From positions 19,611 to 83,610 of the forward strand of contig MU832169.1 of assembly GCA_029204225.1 (NCBI GenBank): a DNA stretch of 64,000 nucleotides, written 5' to 3'. The notes beneath the pieces are model-generated. The model saw nothing but the letters and a program-made list of their open reading frames with translations, did not search any database and was not told the DNA's origin. Below are positions 11,447 to 24,993 of this stretch, piece by piece. Origin of the DNA: Diphasiastrum complanatum (taxonomy: Eukaryota > Streptophyta > Lycopodiopsida > Lycopodiales > Lycopodiaceae). Both the position numbers and the translations under genes were made by a program. Within the stretch, counting starts at the first letter, position 1. Each line of letters begins with the position of its first letter.

Positions 11447-12583
11447 ATGGCAAAGGGACAAGAACATAAGGTGTGCAAGCTACACAAAGCACTTTATGGC
11501 CTTAAGCAAGTGCCATGCACATGGTATGGACGCATTGACCATTACTTTCTTTCTCATGAGTTTGTAAGGACAAATTCAGATCCAAATCTTTATGTTTTTA
11601 TAAATGAAGATAGCATTGCCTTGATTGTACTTTATGTTGATGATGTTATTATCACGGGCAATGATGAGAATCTCATTCATTCTATCAAAGCCAACTTGTG
11701 CAAGCAGTTTAAGATGACAGATTTAGATCTTATGCACTATTGCTTGGGTGTCGAAGTATGGAAAAATGGCAATGATATCTGGCTATGTCAAAGCAAGTAT
11801 GTGCACGAGATATTAGAGAGATTTCACATGACAGAGTGCAAACCTTCCATCACCCCTTGCAAATCTGGTAAGAAGTTGTCTCGTGTTGATGATAGTGCAC
11901 AGGTTGACGCTACTTTATTTCGTCAGCTAGTTGGGAGTTTGATCTATCTTATGACTACACGTCCTAATATTTGCTATGCTATAAGTCTGATTAGTCAATT
12001 CATGTCATCAGCCACTATGGATCATTGGAAGGCCGCGAAGAGAATTTTGAGGTATGTGAAAGGTACACCTAACCTTGGCTTGGTCTACAAAAGACAAAGT
12101 ACTTTACCTAAGTTGCAAGGTTATATTGACACTGATTGGGTAAGAAAAGTAGATGATAGAAAATCAACAACAGGTTATGCTTTCAATTTTAGTAATGGTT
12201 GTTTTTCATGGTCTAGCAAAAAACAGGACACCATTTCTCTTTCTTCTACAAAAGCTGAATATAAAGCATTAAGTTCTACTACTCATGAAGCTATTTGGCT
12301 GCGTAAGTTGTTGAGTGAGATTGGCATGAAGCAAGTACATCCCACTATTATTTTATGCGATAGCCAAAGTTGGATACAATTGGCTAAAAATCATGTCTTT
12401 CACGCGAGAGCAAAACATATTGAAGTGAAATATCACTTTGTGCATGAAAAACTACAATCTGAAGATATAAGTATTACACATTGTTCTACGATGTTAAAAG
12501 TTGCTGATATATTTACGAAAGCTTTAAGTAAAGAGAAGTTTGAAACTTTTAGAGCTAAACCTGGCTTAGATGTGGTTATGTAA
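11447..12583 (+). pseudogene. Element A reverse transcriptase C-terminal half and RNase H
   Basis: The 378-codon open frame is the longest uninterrupted pol piece in the window. It runs from the KVCKLHKALYGLKQ motif through LYVDDVIITGND (RT active site intact), the [14 protein letters not shown] connection, DWVRKVDDRKSTTGY and SSKKQDTISLSSTKAEYKAL of RNase H, to the ADIFTKALSKEKF end. The fingers/palm N-terminus (11,230-11,440) is in another frame behind a TAG at 11438. Confidence 0.92.
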
Positions 12584-12667
12584 AAGGCTTTTACTTATGA
12601 TACTATCATGGAGGTATGTTCCATCAATAGAGTAAACTTTAAAATAAAGACTCATATTCAAAGGGCA

Positions 12668-13308
<641 letters not shown>

Positions 13309-13321
13309 TGGTATCAGAGCC
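13309..13321 (+). other. Primer-binding site (tRNA-iMet) of element B
   Basis: tggtatcagagcc is the standard primer site of plant copia elements, complementary to initiator tRNA-Met, and it abuts the LTR end tca exactly. Confidence 0.95.
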
Positions 13322-14047
13322 AAATTTAGCTTTGCATGCTATAATCTCTAATTGTTCAAGAATTTGAGAGCTAATTCAAGCAAAAAAGCAATTATTCACT
13401 TTTCTTTACCTTTCTCTGAAAAGTGTTTGGATCAAATTGGATTGAAACTGAATTTTCAAGTATGAATAGTGATAGTACAAAATTCTGGAATTTCACACGT
13501 GTGAAAATCAAAGATTTTTCATTCCCTTCTATTTCCTTGCTAGTTGATCTAAAGATAGTGGTGTTATAGCTTGATGGAAAGCTTATGAAGAGTATTTTGC
13601 ATAGAAATTGATACCAAATCAATTTGATATGTCTATCAAGAGTTATAAGCTCTTAAAGAGGGTATGGAGAGGTCCAAAATCCGAGTGACCACTTTTTGAT
13701 TTGATTCAATCTTGCTTTGTTTTGAATCCATTGTTTTGAGCATCCTACACAAGAAACTGAAGATCAAGACTAAGTTGATGTAATTGAACACCTTTGAGCC
13801 TTCTGAGTATCAATAGTGTTTTCTTTTGAAGCATCTAACATGTGCCAAAAGTAGGATTCAAACTTGTCTAAGTGTCTCAATCCAAGTGGAATATTTGAGA
13901 TTCATCTCAAATACGGTTGCAAGTTTTTTCACATAGGAAGGTAGCACATCCTTGAAAATACCTATAGTGAAAGAGAGCAGCAACATTAAGTCTGATTGGA
14001 ACAAGCTCAAAATATTATTGTCCAATAACTAAAAAGTCTTCACATAA

Positions 14048-15008
14048 TGGCATCTGTGGGAGGATATATCCTAGAGGTAGGTGAAAGACTAAGTACCTCT
14101 AATTACTCAATTTGGAAGGTTAGAATGGAGTCTATTTTGATACTCCAGGATGTTACGGACATAGTGCTTGGTATTGAGGAGGAGCCTCAAGCACAAGAAG
14201 AGAGCTAGAATGGCTCTACATTTCATTAAGATGAATGTATCTAATGAATTTCTGAGAGAGATAGGATCTTGCACCACAGCTAAAGATGCTTGGGATGCAC
14301 TTAAGTCCATCTATGAAGCAAAGAATACTTCTAGAATACTCACTCTTAGAAATCAAATTTTCCAAAATTTTCAAAGACATGAGGAGAGTGCATCAAACTA
14401 TGTTCTGAGAGTAAAAGATCTTCATAGGGAGCTTTCTTGTGTTGGTGTTACAACTAAACAAGATGAGCTAGTACAAGTCATTCTAAATGGCTTGAAAGAT
14501 GACTATGATAATCTTGTTCAATCCTTTGCCATTAAGGAGGAGTTGCCTAATTTATAAACTCTCGAAGGAATTCTCATCTCTGAAGAAGCTAGGCAAAGTT
14601 ATAAACTTTTTAGAATGAACAAACTCGAGCATATTGGAAGTGAAAAAGCCCTCTTTGTCAAGGACAAGCATAAAAGAAGGAGAAAGAACCAGTTTTCTCA
14701 AGCATTCAACAAAGACAAAGCCAAGGATCGAGACAAAGATGGTGAAGAGGATGACTCATCTCATCCTTCTACTTCGAAGACCAAGAAGAAGAAATTCAAG
14801 TGTTTCTTTTGTGGCAAGAAGGGGCACTATGCCTCTAATTGCTTCAAGAAAAAAAACCAACTCAAGCAAGCAAATCTCTCCAAAGATATTGAAGAAGATT
14901 TTATTGCAAGTGATGGAGAAGGATCACTCATGGTGTCAAGTTTTTCTTCATCACCTTTCAAGAAAGATGGAGCTTGGTACATAGATAGTGGAGCTTCTTC
15001 ACATATGT
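14048..15008 (+). pseudogene. Element B gag with CCHC zinc knuckle and protease start
   Basis: The ATG at 14048 opens a copia gag (STSNYSIWKVRMESIL, like the DUF4219/UBN2 region). A frameshift near 14,190 moves to the frame of FLREIGSCTTAKDAWDALKS and QDELVQVILNGL. A TAA at 14,555 interrupts it; the following frame has a Lys-rich linker, CFFCGKKGHYASNC (C-X2-C-X4-H-X4-C) and the protease active site WYIDSGASSHM, then a TGA at 15,008. Confidence 0.88.
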
Positions 15009-15071
15009 GATGTTCAAAGGAGTCTTTTGACTTGATTGTATCTTACAAAGGACTTAAAAGATCTATTTATA

Positions 15072-15545
15072 CTGCAAATGATCATGAGTGCTCTATTGAA
15101 GGAATTGGCAACATTCCATTGAAACTTGCTTCTTCTAAAGTCCTTTCACTTTCCAATGTTTTTTTTGTTCCTAAACTTACAAAGAACTTGATTAGTGTTG
15201 GAAAGTTGCTTGATAGTGGTTGTGATGTAAATTCAATTCCAATACTTGCTTTATCAAGAAAAATGATGAGGTCCTAACTAATGGATCTAGATAATGGTGG
15301 AATTTATACTACAAATGATCATGAGTGCTCTATTGAAGGAATTGGCAACATTCCATTGAAAGTTGCTTCTTCTAAAGTTCTTTCACTTTCCAATGTTTGT
15401 TTTTGTTCCTAAACTTACAAAGAACTTGATTAGTGTTGGAAAGTTGCTTGATAGTGGTTGTGATGTAAAGTTCAATTCCAATACTTGCTTTATCAAGAAA
15501 AATGATGAGGTCCTAGCTAATGGATCTAGATATGGTGGAATTTTC
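15072..15545 (+). repeat. 237-bp tandem duplication in the protease-integrase linker of B
   Basis: The segment from about 15,072 (caaatgatcatgagtgctct...) recurs 237 bases later from about 15,309 with few differences. The first copy has a one-base loss after gatgtaaa and a one-base gain at gataatgg, which break its frame; the second copy reads on into integrase. The length is 79 codons, so the duplication itself kept the frame. Confidence 0.9.
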
Positions 15546-16075
15546 AAATTGAATTTTTATGAGAATGCAAACTTTTGTGAAGTTGCTTTTTTATCTAAGG
15601 AGGAGCTATGGCATAGAAGGTTGGGGCATCCTAACTTTATGTCTTCTATGGTCAAGAAAGATAAGGCTATTGGCCTTCCAAGATCACTTTCCAAAGATTT
15701 CAAGCCTTTTGAGGCTTGTGCTATTGCAAAATCACATAGAAAGTCATATCAAAAGTCTTTTATTAAGACTACTCATCCTTTGGAGCTTATACATCAGATG
15801 TTCATTTTTCTTCTTCTAAAAGTATTGGTGGTGCAACATGTTTTGTCACCTTTATTGATGACTTTACAAGAAGATATACTTGGTTGTATCTACTTTCTTC
15901 AAAAGCTATGGTATTTGATCACTTCCTAATCTTCAAAGCTTATGTTGAGAAACAGTTTTCTTTCAAAGTTAAAGCTTTAAGATGTGATGGAAGAGGTGAA
16001 TACATCTCCAAAAAGTTCTATGAATATTGCGAGAGTGAAGGAATAAAGAGAGAACTAGCATTAATATGCTTGTAG
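15400..16075 (+). pseudogene. Element B integrase, truncated in the catalytic core
   Basis: LTKNLISVGKLLDSGCDV, LWHRRLGHPNFMSS, FEACAIAKSHRKSY and, after a frameshift, TFIDDF and RCDGRGEYISKKFYEYC mark pre-integrase, the zinc motif and the first two catalytic aspartate regions. The frame then departs from integrase (ELALICL and a stop); the third catalytic residue, RT and RNase H are absent. Confidence 0.85.
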
Positions 16076-16159
16076 AAACCCGTGGCATATCACATGCATT
16101 TATTGTAAGTGATCCATAGTGACATGCATGGCATGCACAAAGTGAAATGGACACATGCA

Positions 16160-16799
<640 letters not shown>

Positions 16800-19430
16800 A
16801 TTAATATTTTCTTGGCACTCATTTCAATTGTCATTAATGTGCTATTAACTCCTAGTCTTGTTATGGTATTGCTTAAAGGAACGATGGTAGCGAAATTATC
16901 ATGGCATCTTCCCAAGATTACACTTCCACTACCATACAGGTATGAGCTTTTTTCATAAGCTAGCATATCATTACTTCGACTTTATTGAAGACATTTTAAA
17001 CACAACATTCTACTTGTGTTCACTTTTCCTTAAAACTTTGTTTTCCTCTTGCTCTTTTGTACACGATAAGTTTTCAATCATACCCACCAATACTTAAAAT
17101 CATACCCGTCTTTGGCTTACGATACTCTTGGATTGCATGGATTTGCACAAGGGTTATTATAATCTCTTATGTTAGAATGGCATGGATTTGCCCTAACATA
17201 TGCATTGAGATAATACAAGCCAAAGAATCCTTATTTGTGTTGTTTTACATGGCAGCTTAAATAAATTTGTAATTTCTACACATGCCCTTTCAAGTTTTAC
17301 ACTAGTAATTAAACTAGTAATCGAGCTTGAATATCCTTTGGAAAGCACGGATATGCTCAAGGGATTTGACACCATTACATGACTCTTTCATGGGTCCATA
17401 GGTTAGCATGACATGGATGTGCCCTAATACCGTTGTACGTGTGTCCTTGCTCAACCTATAAATCTTTTTGTAAAACATGATTTGATTACAAAGTTAGACA
17501 CATGGTTATAGTCATGCTAATTTTATGGAACTTAAATAACATATCACAATGCATGAAAAAGAGAACAACAAGAGTTACTCATGTGATATATTATGGAACT
17601 TAAATAATATATCACATGAGTACGTCTTTTTGAGAATCTACCTACTTCCAGATTGTTAAGGCATGTCGGAAATCAGATCTTGAATGGACATAAATTTTCT
17701 TCATGTGGTAGGTTAGGAATATTTATAACATTTGATGCAAAAGTATGGAAACAAGCATAGTGTAATAATCTCCCTCGACATGTGAAATTCTTAGGTTGGG
17801 AATATTGCAATATTTATAGTACCTAGTAGACTTTTATATTATTAAAAAAATCTCCCACTTAAGTATTTCAACTTTTGGAGCTTCAAGCAAGATATAAATG
17901 CCATAAATATTGTATAGTTTAATGTTTGTAAAATTTTTATGTAAGACTAAAACTTGACAATGAAAAGACATTGTCACATATGCCAAGAAGCTATGGTCAA
18001 ATGTATATGTAATGATCACATTTGACTTTGTGAATTTTCAAATTTGATTCATGATGATATTTTGATTATCAAAACACATGAAATATTATTAGCAAATCAC
18101 TTGGTACTTTGTGTGAAAAAAGAGACTCATACGTGGACAATGGACATTAGTGTAAGACATGCTACATTATTAAGATAAGAACATGACGATGACATACAAT
18201 GTTAGCACCACAATCTTAGAATTTATTAGGGTCACATGATGCTACATAATTGTCATACAAAGACAAGAACAATAACTACTCTAATAATTCACAATAATAA
18301 CCACCACCTCAAAAAAATTGATTGATGTTTATGTTTCATGTATAATTCTCATAATTGCAAATATGAGTACCATCAATATCTTGGCGATCTTGTTCATTTT
18401 GCAAAGAAATGTTGCAAACCAATGAAAAGTACATTAGTCTGAAATAAAAGTGAAAACTCTTAGAAGAATTTCACCAAATGATGAGAAGAATCAACATTTT
18501 TGTTAGCTTGATTATCAACTACGTGCATGTTGCTAGAAAGTCTTTATTGTATGGATTACAAGATACATCTATATGGTGATTGAAAGCACAAAGTTGAAAC
18601 AAAACAAAATAACGAGTTAAAAAATGTCAGCTTAATCAAACATCATCTAGTTTTGAATATCAGTTGGTATATGTTAGGTATGTTTCTAACAAGGGTTTGT
18701 TCTAAGTAGAAAGACCTAGATGGTAACCATCACTAATTTCATTGACATTTATGTTGTACGAGAATTACATGGTTGTGTGTTTCCATACTCGTCCAATCCC
18801 AAATTTTCTCTATTTAATGGCACTCCCTAACCGATGAAATTTTCCAAGCTCTTAGAGGTATGGTCATGAAGAGAGTACAAATCACTTACTAGCATATGGT
18901 TCTTCAGTATCTTTCATGTTTTATGGAAAGGAATGCCCTACCTCTCTCTGAAATTGATTAAGTCTAGCAGGTTCCTTTTGACATTAACACACCTTGTAAT
19001 ATCAAAAGTGAAGGAGATTAGACAAAAATAGAGATTACCCCAATCACTAACTCTTACTCTCATACTAATGGCCTCACTAGGCTTGAAGTCAACTTAAGTA
19101 ATGATAAACAATAATAATCAAAGTTGATACAAACAAGTACCAAATAATTAGTCATTATTCTTACAACAACATTGACATCCCATGATTGCATAAGCAGATG
19201 CTATAGAATGTGTAATATTCTAATTTTTTTGATGAATTTCAACATGTCATTTCAAATAAAATGAACAATTCAATATTTGAAAGATTTCATGAAGCCACTA
19301 TTGTTGACAACTTTGCTATCTATTAAAGAGGACATTAGGCTTGGAAATTATTTGAAGTAGTACAAATTTTGAGATGTGTGTTGTGCATTCAAACTTATCA
19401 AGTCATGGAAATGACATGATCATGGTTATC
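16800..19430. other. AT-rich DNA between elements B and E
   Basis: No recognisable coding sequence on either strand. Part of it should be the 3' LTR of element E (minus strand), but I could not find a matching second copy. It contains a near-perfect hairpin at 17576-17622 and a short gcatggatttgc motif repeated near 17,137 and 17,181. Confidence 0.4.
17576..17622. repeat. 18-bp inverted repeat with 11-base loop
   Basis: Arms tactcatgtgatatatta (17576-17593) and its exact complement (17605-17622) flank the loop tggaacttaaa. The loop and most of the right arm occur again upstream at 17,524-17,548, suggesting a local inverted duplication. Confidence 0.9.
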
Positions 19431-19914
19431 AAGGCTTGATCTAATTTTCTAGGAATGAAGCCTTAAGAAAAGGCTTAATGAGTAGATTATTCACACATGA
19501 TTAAGTATCCACATGCTCCAAGATAATGTCTTTTGCTTGAATTTTCTCTCTCACAAAGTTCCTTGCATGAAAGATGGGACTTGAAGCAAGGCCTTGGGCT
19601 GAAATATTGTCACACTTGATGATGGAAACATCTTCACTTGTGATGCACTTTAGCTCCACCAAAAGACGCTTGATCCAGAAAATCTCCTTGGTCGTGGTGG
19701 TGAGTGCCTTGTATTCAGCTTCAGTTGAAGAGAGTGAGATAGTGTCCTACTTCTTCGAGAGCCAAGAGATGACTCCACATCCAAGATATATAGCAAATGT
19801 GCTTGTGGACTTCCTATCAAGCTTATCACCTGCAAAAGCTAAATCTAAAAACCAATCAAGCAAAGATTATATCCTTGATACAAAATTTCATAATCTATAG
19901 TGCTAGAAAGGTAC

Positions 19915-20646
19915 CTAAGCATGATGGATCAAAGGAGATTGCATATATTGACTTAACCTATTGACACAAATGCTAAGATCAGGTCTAGTAATAGTGAGCC
20001 AAATCAAGGAGCCTATGAGACTCCTACAAAGGGTGATGTCCATGAAGGATCTTTCATCACCATCTACTGGATCTCTTACATGGTAATCCATAGGAGTGTC
20101 TATGCATGTGCACTTATCCATATTGAACCTCTTAAATTGAAGTAGCATACTTAGATTGATAAATAAAGCTATAAGAAGATGTCCTATCTACTTCAAGACC
20201 CAAGATAAAGTGCAAAGATCCAAGATCTTGCAATTAAAACTCTTTTGTCTCATCAATGGGCTTTTACATTGTTTCCACAAAAAATAATATCATTTGCATA
20301 TAGTACAAGAATGATCACATCACCATCTACACCCTTGAAGTACAAAGATGGATCATACTCACTTAGAGTGAAACCTAATGAGAGAAGCAAAGTATTAAGT
20401 CAAGAATACCAAGATCTTGGAGCTTGCTTGAGACCATACAAGCTCTTGAAGAGCAAACAAACCTTGTCCTTTTGACCTTGCATAATGAATCCCTCTGGGT
20501 TGGTGCATGTAGATCTCCTCCTCAAGATAGCCATTGAGAAGAGTATTAATCAATTCCATTTGATACATGAACCAATTGAAATGAGATGACAAGGCAATAA
20601 AGATGAATGGTAACCATCTTTTCCACGGGAGCAAAAGTCTCTTCAT
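19915..20646 (-). pseudogene. Element E reverse transcriptase and connection
   Basis: LSSHFNWFMYQMELINTLLNG corresponds to the copia palm region normally reading QMDVKTAFLNG; the Asp is replaced. GYLEEEIYMHQP follows, then the mutated YAND box and, at 20,148-19,915, CTCIDTPMD and SLIGSLIWLTITRPD of the connection domain. Several frameshifts and stops occur. Confidence 0.85.
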
Positions 20647-21501
20647 AATCTAGACCCTTGACTTGAGCATACCCTTTGCACAAAGCCTAGCTTTATCCTT
20701 GTTAATGGAACCATCTTGGATACTTTATTATAAACACCCATTTTCAACCAATTTCATTTTTGTTAGGTGGAAGATCAACAAACTCCCAAGTATGATTTGA
20801 AATCAAAACCCCAAACTCCAAAGACATTGCCTCATGCCAAGCCTTTGATTCTAATGCATCTTTCACACAAGAAGGCTCATCAAAAGAGATGAAAAGTGCA
20901 TGAGAAATTTTACCCATCTCAGCTTGCTTTCTCTTGTCAAGATATGTGAGCCTAAGTGGCTCGGCCCTCTCCCTTGAAGATATTCTTGGAGTCTTGGATT
21001 GAGAAATCTCCTCATCAAGCATCGGCCCCTCTCCATCATTTCTTGAAAATTTGATAACTTTATAGATTCAACATCAATTTGAGTGTCCTTGGCCTCTTCA
21101 AGCTTTAAGAACTTGCCTTCATGGAAAATCACATCTCTACTCAACACAATCTTGCTAGTAGAGACTAGAGAGCACAAAAATTCTATAAGCTTTCCTTGAT
21201 GTAGAGTATCCTACCATAATTCCTTTTAATAGAGTTGGTATCTTCCTTGGTCATTACATTCAAGGGAACGTGAACAAAACAAATGGAACCAGAAATCCTC
21301 AAGAGATCAACTTTTGGCTTCTTCTTATACAACAATTCAAATGGTGTTTTCCCTCCAATAGCAAGATTAGGCACTCTATTACACAAGATTTGCATAAGTG
21401 AGAGCCTCACCCCAAAATGGCTTTGGAAGATGTGCATCCAACCTCGTAGCTTTTGCACACTCACAAAGAGCTCGATTCTTCCTCTCGGCCACTCCATTTT
21501 G

Positions 21502-22385
21502 TTAAGGTGAGTAGGCACACATGATCTCCTTCTTGATGCCAAGTTGCTCACAATGTTCTTGAAACTCCGTAGAGATGTACTCCCCACCTACATCCGACCT
21601 CAAAGCCTTGATCTTGATATCAAATTGATTCTCTACAAGAGCTTTGAACTTCAAGAATGTGTCAAACACCCATAGCCTTTGAAGATAAGAGGTAAATCTA
21701 AGTGAATCTAGAGTAGTCATCAATGAAGGAGACAGACATAGTAGCACCACTATTGCTCCTAGTAGATGAAAAATGAACACCCGAGTGCACAAGAAGAAAA
21801 GGATGAGTGGATGAAGTAGTATACCTTGGGAATGACTATTTGTGTGCGTTTGCCAAAACACATGCTTCACAAGCCTTGCCATCATTTGCCAAAGATTTAG
21901 GCAAACCAATTGCCTTCTCCTCCTTGATCATGGATTGCATGGATTCGAAGTTGTGATGGCCCAACCTTCTGTGCCAAAGATCCTCCTTGGACATCACAAA
22001 CTCGATCGTCAAACCACAAAAGTTAGCTCCATCATTAGTATCCAACTTAAAGAGTTCCAAATCTTGTCCCTCTTGCTACCACTTTTTCATCCCTCTTGAT
22101 CAAGCAATCATCCACACCAAAATCCACTTGTAGACCATCATCAAGCACTTGACCAACACTTAGAAGATTCTTGGTGATATTTGGCACAAAGAAAACACCA
22201 TCTAGCTTTAAGATCTTGGTGGATCCTAGATCTATTGGCACACTACCAATTCCTTCAATTTTACACTCATTACCATTTGTAGTGTCATAAAGATCAAAAA
22301 ATTCCAAGAGCAATGACCAATCTCCAATTTCAAGGTCAACGCCCTCAAGAGGAGGAGGTAGGGCTAATGGAAGAGAGAGAAGCAA
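21502..22385 (-). pseudogene. Element E protease-integrase region
   Basis: Three overlapping open pieces in changing frames give the protease tail, KEDLWHRRLGHHNFESM with CEACV (zinc motif), and the integrase core up to GVKIKALRSD-type text, GGEYISTEFQEHCEQLG. A TAA-containing break at 21,502 separates it from the GVAERKNR segment in 21,183-21,587. The catalytic D-D-E triad cannot be read in one frame. Confidence 0.8.
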
Positions 22386-23250
22386 ATATAAACAAAACTT
22401 TTTGAATCGGCCCTCTCACACCAAGGTAGTAGTTTCACTCATTTTCATAATTCTCGTAATAGTTTTCAAACATCTTCTAATGCAATGAGAAAGAAAGGTC
22501 CTTAGTTTTATTGTGAAAAAGAAGGGCATATATTAGAGTTCCTCTATAAGGAATGGCACATAGGATTAAAAAATAAGTCAAAAAACCAAATAAACAATGT
22601 ACTTTATTTGCTTGCCCACACCACTTCCAATGGCCAAACCATTCCTTCTATGGTAATAGTTAAGCAATCCAACTACAATTATGGTTGATTTGTTCAAGCA
22701 CGATAGCTATGGTTCATTTTTCTTGGACCATAGTCATGCAAATGTGATTTTGAATGTGCATTCTTTCCAATCTTGAAAATGAGTGCCATCTCCACATTTG
22801 AATCAAGAGGAAAGTTCCACCACAAAATCATTCTTATAGCACTATGATTTTGTATAAGATAAGTATGTATTTGTTTATTGCATTTGAATATTATTTTGGT
22901 ATTAAAAGAAATTGAACATTCTAGAGCTTGTGATTACTTTTTGTACTTTTTCTATTGACTACTTTGTATCATCTCCATTTGGATATTCCTATTGAATTGG
23001 CACCTATAAAAAAAAAGAGGTCTAAAAGAACGTTGATTATCAAATAATAATCCATTGCATCATAGGGCTTATAAAAAACAAGGGAAAACAAACTTGAATT
23101 TGTGGATAGACAACTTTGAATCCTTAAGATCAGAACACTCTCCAACATCTTGAATTCTGTTCAATAACTCAACTAGTTGTATCGGTGTGCAATCGTCAGA
23201 ATGGTTTGTGAGAAAATTGTGAAAGATTGTAGAGGTATGGAAATTCATAA
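22386..23250. other. Unassigned DNA between elements E and C
   Basis: On the plus strand near 22,505-22,560 a decayed stretch reads FYCEKEGHI, reminiscent of a retroviral-type zinc knuckle, but it is too short and broken to assign. The right part should include the left half of the 5' LTR of element C, whose start I could not place. Confidence 0.3.
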
Positions 23251-23299
23251 TCAATGCAAAACATTTGATTTTTAGAAAATGAAGTCAATTGCAAGTCTT

Positions 23300-23482
23300 C
23301 TAGAGTTATCCATCCCATTCTTTTCCGAGCCCGTGTTGAGCACTCAAGTTGCTTTTTCTTTGTACTTGTGAATTGAGTGTGAATATACAATTGTTGGAGA
23401 GTAATTCAGTTCATCTTATCTTGAAGTACTTGATGTTGTATTGTGGTGATTGTATCGATCGATTTGCGTCATTCTGTCAACT
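23300..23482 (+). repeat. Right end of the 5' LTR of element C
   Basis: About 170 bases from tcttttccgagcccgtgttg to the LTR end match the sequence at 33,025-33,192 with scattered substitutions. It is followed at once by a primer site, which identifies it as the end of a 5' LTR. Confidence 0.8.
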
Positions 23483-23495
23483 TGGTATCAGAGCC
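23483..23495 (+). other. Primer-binding site (tRNA-iMet) of element C
   Basis: tggtatcagagcc, identical to the copia consensus and to that of element B, abuts the 5' LTR end. Confidence 0.9.
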
Positions 23496-24685
23496 TTGGT
23501 GGCCGTAATCACTGGACAAGGAAGAACAGTTGAAATCAAATTCACGACGATAGTTGAAATCAAATTCACGACGATTTGAGCTAACGGAAAAGCTTTTTGG
23601 AAGCTATGGGTAGCACAAAATCGAGTCTGTGGAAATTCGAAGGATTGCTCAGGACTGTGAGAAGTATCAATGACAAAGAATTGTCATCTAAATCAGAGCG
23701 GAAGCTAAATGGAAGCATGGAACTCTGTAGAAAGACTGCTTGGTGTTTGTAATTGGAGTGCATTCAATTTGAGACCAATTGACGATATGTTTGAAGCAGA
23801 TAATTTCTGGTTGAAGGGCGACCTCAGAGGAGTGGTGTGCTGCCAAAAAGGATAACATGAAGCAGACTTATTAGCCAGGAAAGCAGAAAACCAATTTGAG
23901 CTAGGGTTTATGACTGGAAAATCGATGTTTACTCTCCACAGGAATCTGTTTTCGGAGCTGTAAAAGCATGCATGTGGGCGCCCTGGTGAGGACGGAAAAC
24001 TGCCAGAGGGTCGTGGGCAGCCGCGCGCTATCAAGGAAGCTGGATTAGAATTTACCAAGCAGCTGAAACCCTCCTCCATAGCTGCCATAGCCAAGAAAAG
24101 CTTGGAGAGAGAAGTCGCGATGGAGGTCGCGCGCGCCCAACAGAAAATATCCATAGTGTATTCGAGTAAATCCGCGGCTGGAAGGGTTGGTCTCCACGCA
24201 CAGATTAACGAAAGTCCGTCGGATGAAGGAACAGATGGATCAATGATGGAGATAGCGAAGGTAGTGGACCAATAGATTGAAAACCACCGTTAGATCTGCT
24301 TTTTATGGGCTTTGAAGGGCATGAAAGAAAACTTTAGCCCTTAATTTCATTAAAAATTTTCAAAGTGAAATAAAAGTTGAGTCCTCAAGTTCATGAAGAT
24401 CAAAATTTCTTTAACTTAAAGAAATAATTTAAAAACACAAAAAAAAATTATTTTCACCTCCTTTAACTTATTTTGGACAAACGAAGGGTTATAGCCTCCA
24501 AACGAAGGGTACTCAAACTATATCTGCCAATACGATACGACAAAATAGAGTGATTGTCGCGAAGAAAGTGTTTGGAGCACGTCATATGTGACTTCACCAC
24601 TCTATTGAAGAAACGAAATGTTTCTAACTACAAAGCCTTGCTAGCTTTCAGCCCTCAGCCTGACGAAGATGTTCGCGAACACGAA
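23496..24685. other. Leader of C and probable 5' part of element D, no recognised gene
   Basis: A 24-bp segment (gttgaaatcaaattcacgacgat-type) is repeated twice at 23,530-23,578. The rest, GC-richer around 23,950-24,200, carries a 149-codon minus-strand open frame I do not recognise. The AT-rich end (24,300-24,685) probably belongs to the 5' LTR of D; its left border is not evident. Confidence 0.4.
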
Positions 24686-24770
24686 GATCGCATCTGAACT
24701 CCATCCGAGGGCAAGAGAGTCGTGGTTCCTTCGCAAAAGCTTCGCGACTGCGATATCACACTTTCCAACA

Positions 24771-24892
24771 GTGGTATCAGAGTGTATCACATCTCAATTC
24801 TCTTCAGTGGTATCAGAGCATATCACATTTTTCATTCTTTCAATGGTATCAGAGCATATCACATTTGACTTCCAATAGTGGTATCAGAGCCG
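24771..24892 (+). repeat. 36-bp array of primer-site-like motifs, 5' copy
   Basis: (g/a)tggtatcagag occurs at 24771, 24807, about 24843 and 24878, a period of 35-36 bases, with related linkers (tatcacat-t...ttc-). The fourth copy alone reads gtggtatcagagcc, the full primer-site consensus, and leads into the internal region. Confidence 0.92.
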
Positions 24893-24993
24893 ATCATCTT
24901 GTCATATTTTGACATAGCCAAAAAGCTAGCAGATCCAGGAGGCCAAGCATTCAAACAAACAACCATCAACAAGGGAACAGACTCCAAGAAGCA

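Larger units (their letters stand above)
9405..12583 (+). mobile_element. Ty1/copia element A, 5'-truncated, with broken pol
   Basis: Homology to element C begins abruptly near 9,413 inside the protease, so LTR, gag and zinc knuckle are missing. The order is protease, integrase, RT, RNase H, as in copia. The protease motif reads WFIDLSATRHM, with the catalytic DSG replaced by DLS. The GAG-pre-integrase motif LWHRRLGHLNYGNL and CEGC are present, followed by the FIDDYSR core. RT has YVDD at about 11,632. RNase H has SKKQDTISLSS, then TKAEY where TEAEY is usual. Frame breaks occur near 10,093 and 10,250 and stops at 10,604, 11,226 and 11,438. After the stop at 12,583 the tail tactatcatggaggtatgttcc is shared with element C; no LTR follows because element B begins at about 12,668. 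Confidence 0.93.
19430..22385 (-). mobile_element. Ty1/copia element E, truncated and degenerate
   Basis: Read on the minus strand the order is protease C-terminus (22,385-22,050; VFFVPNITKNLLSVGQ), pre-integrase (LWHRRLGHHNF, CEACV; about 21,970-21,850), integrase core (RSDVGGEYISTEF and GVAERKNR; about 21,600-21,480), the integrase-RT linker, RT (20,650-20,160) and RNase H (20,150-19,480). Gag, primer site and 5' LTR are missing. The RT active site reads YAND instead of YVDD (about 20,289-20,300). RNase H has a TAG at 19747-19749 exactly at the Q of SKKQ, before DTISLSSTEAEYKAL. The closest relative in the window is element B, judging from the FVP-TKNL-SVG region. Confidence 0.9.

Noticed and set aside
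19574-19900. 108-codon plus-strand open frame
   Set aside because: It is antisense to the RNase H of minus-strand copia element E.
23705-24154. 149-codon minus-strand open frame in the leader of C/D
   Set aside because: No recognisable motif; composition follows the local GC-rich block and neither start nor splice context is convincing.
24771-24892. Regular 36-bp repeats as a possible CRISPR-like array
   Set aside because: The repeated motif is the plant tRNA-iMet primer site, the linkers are related to each other, and the context is a copia element in a plant genome.
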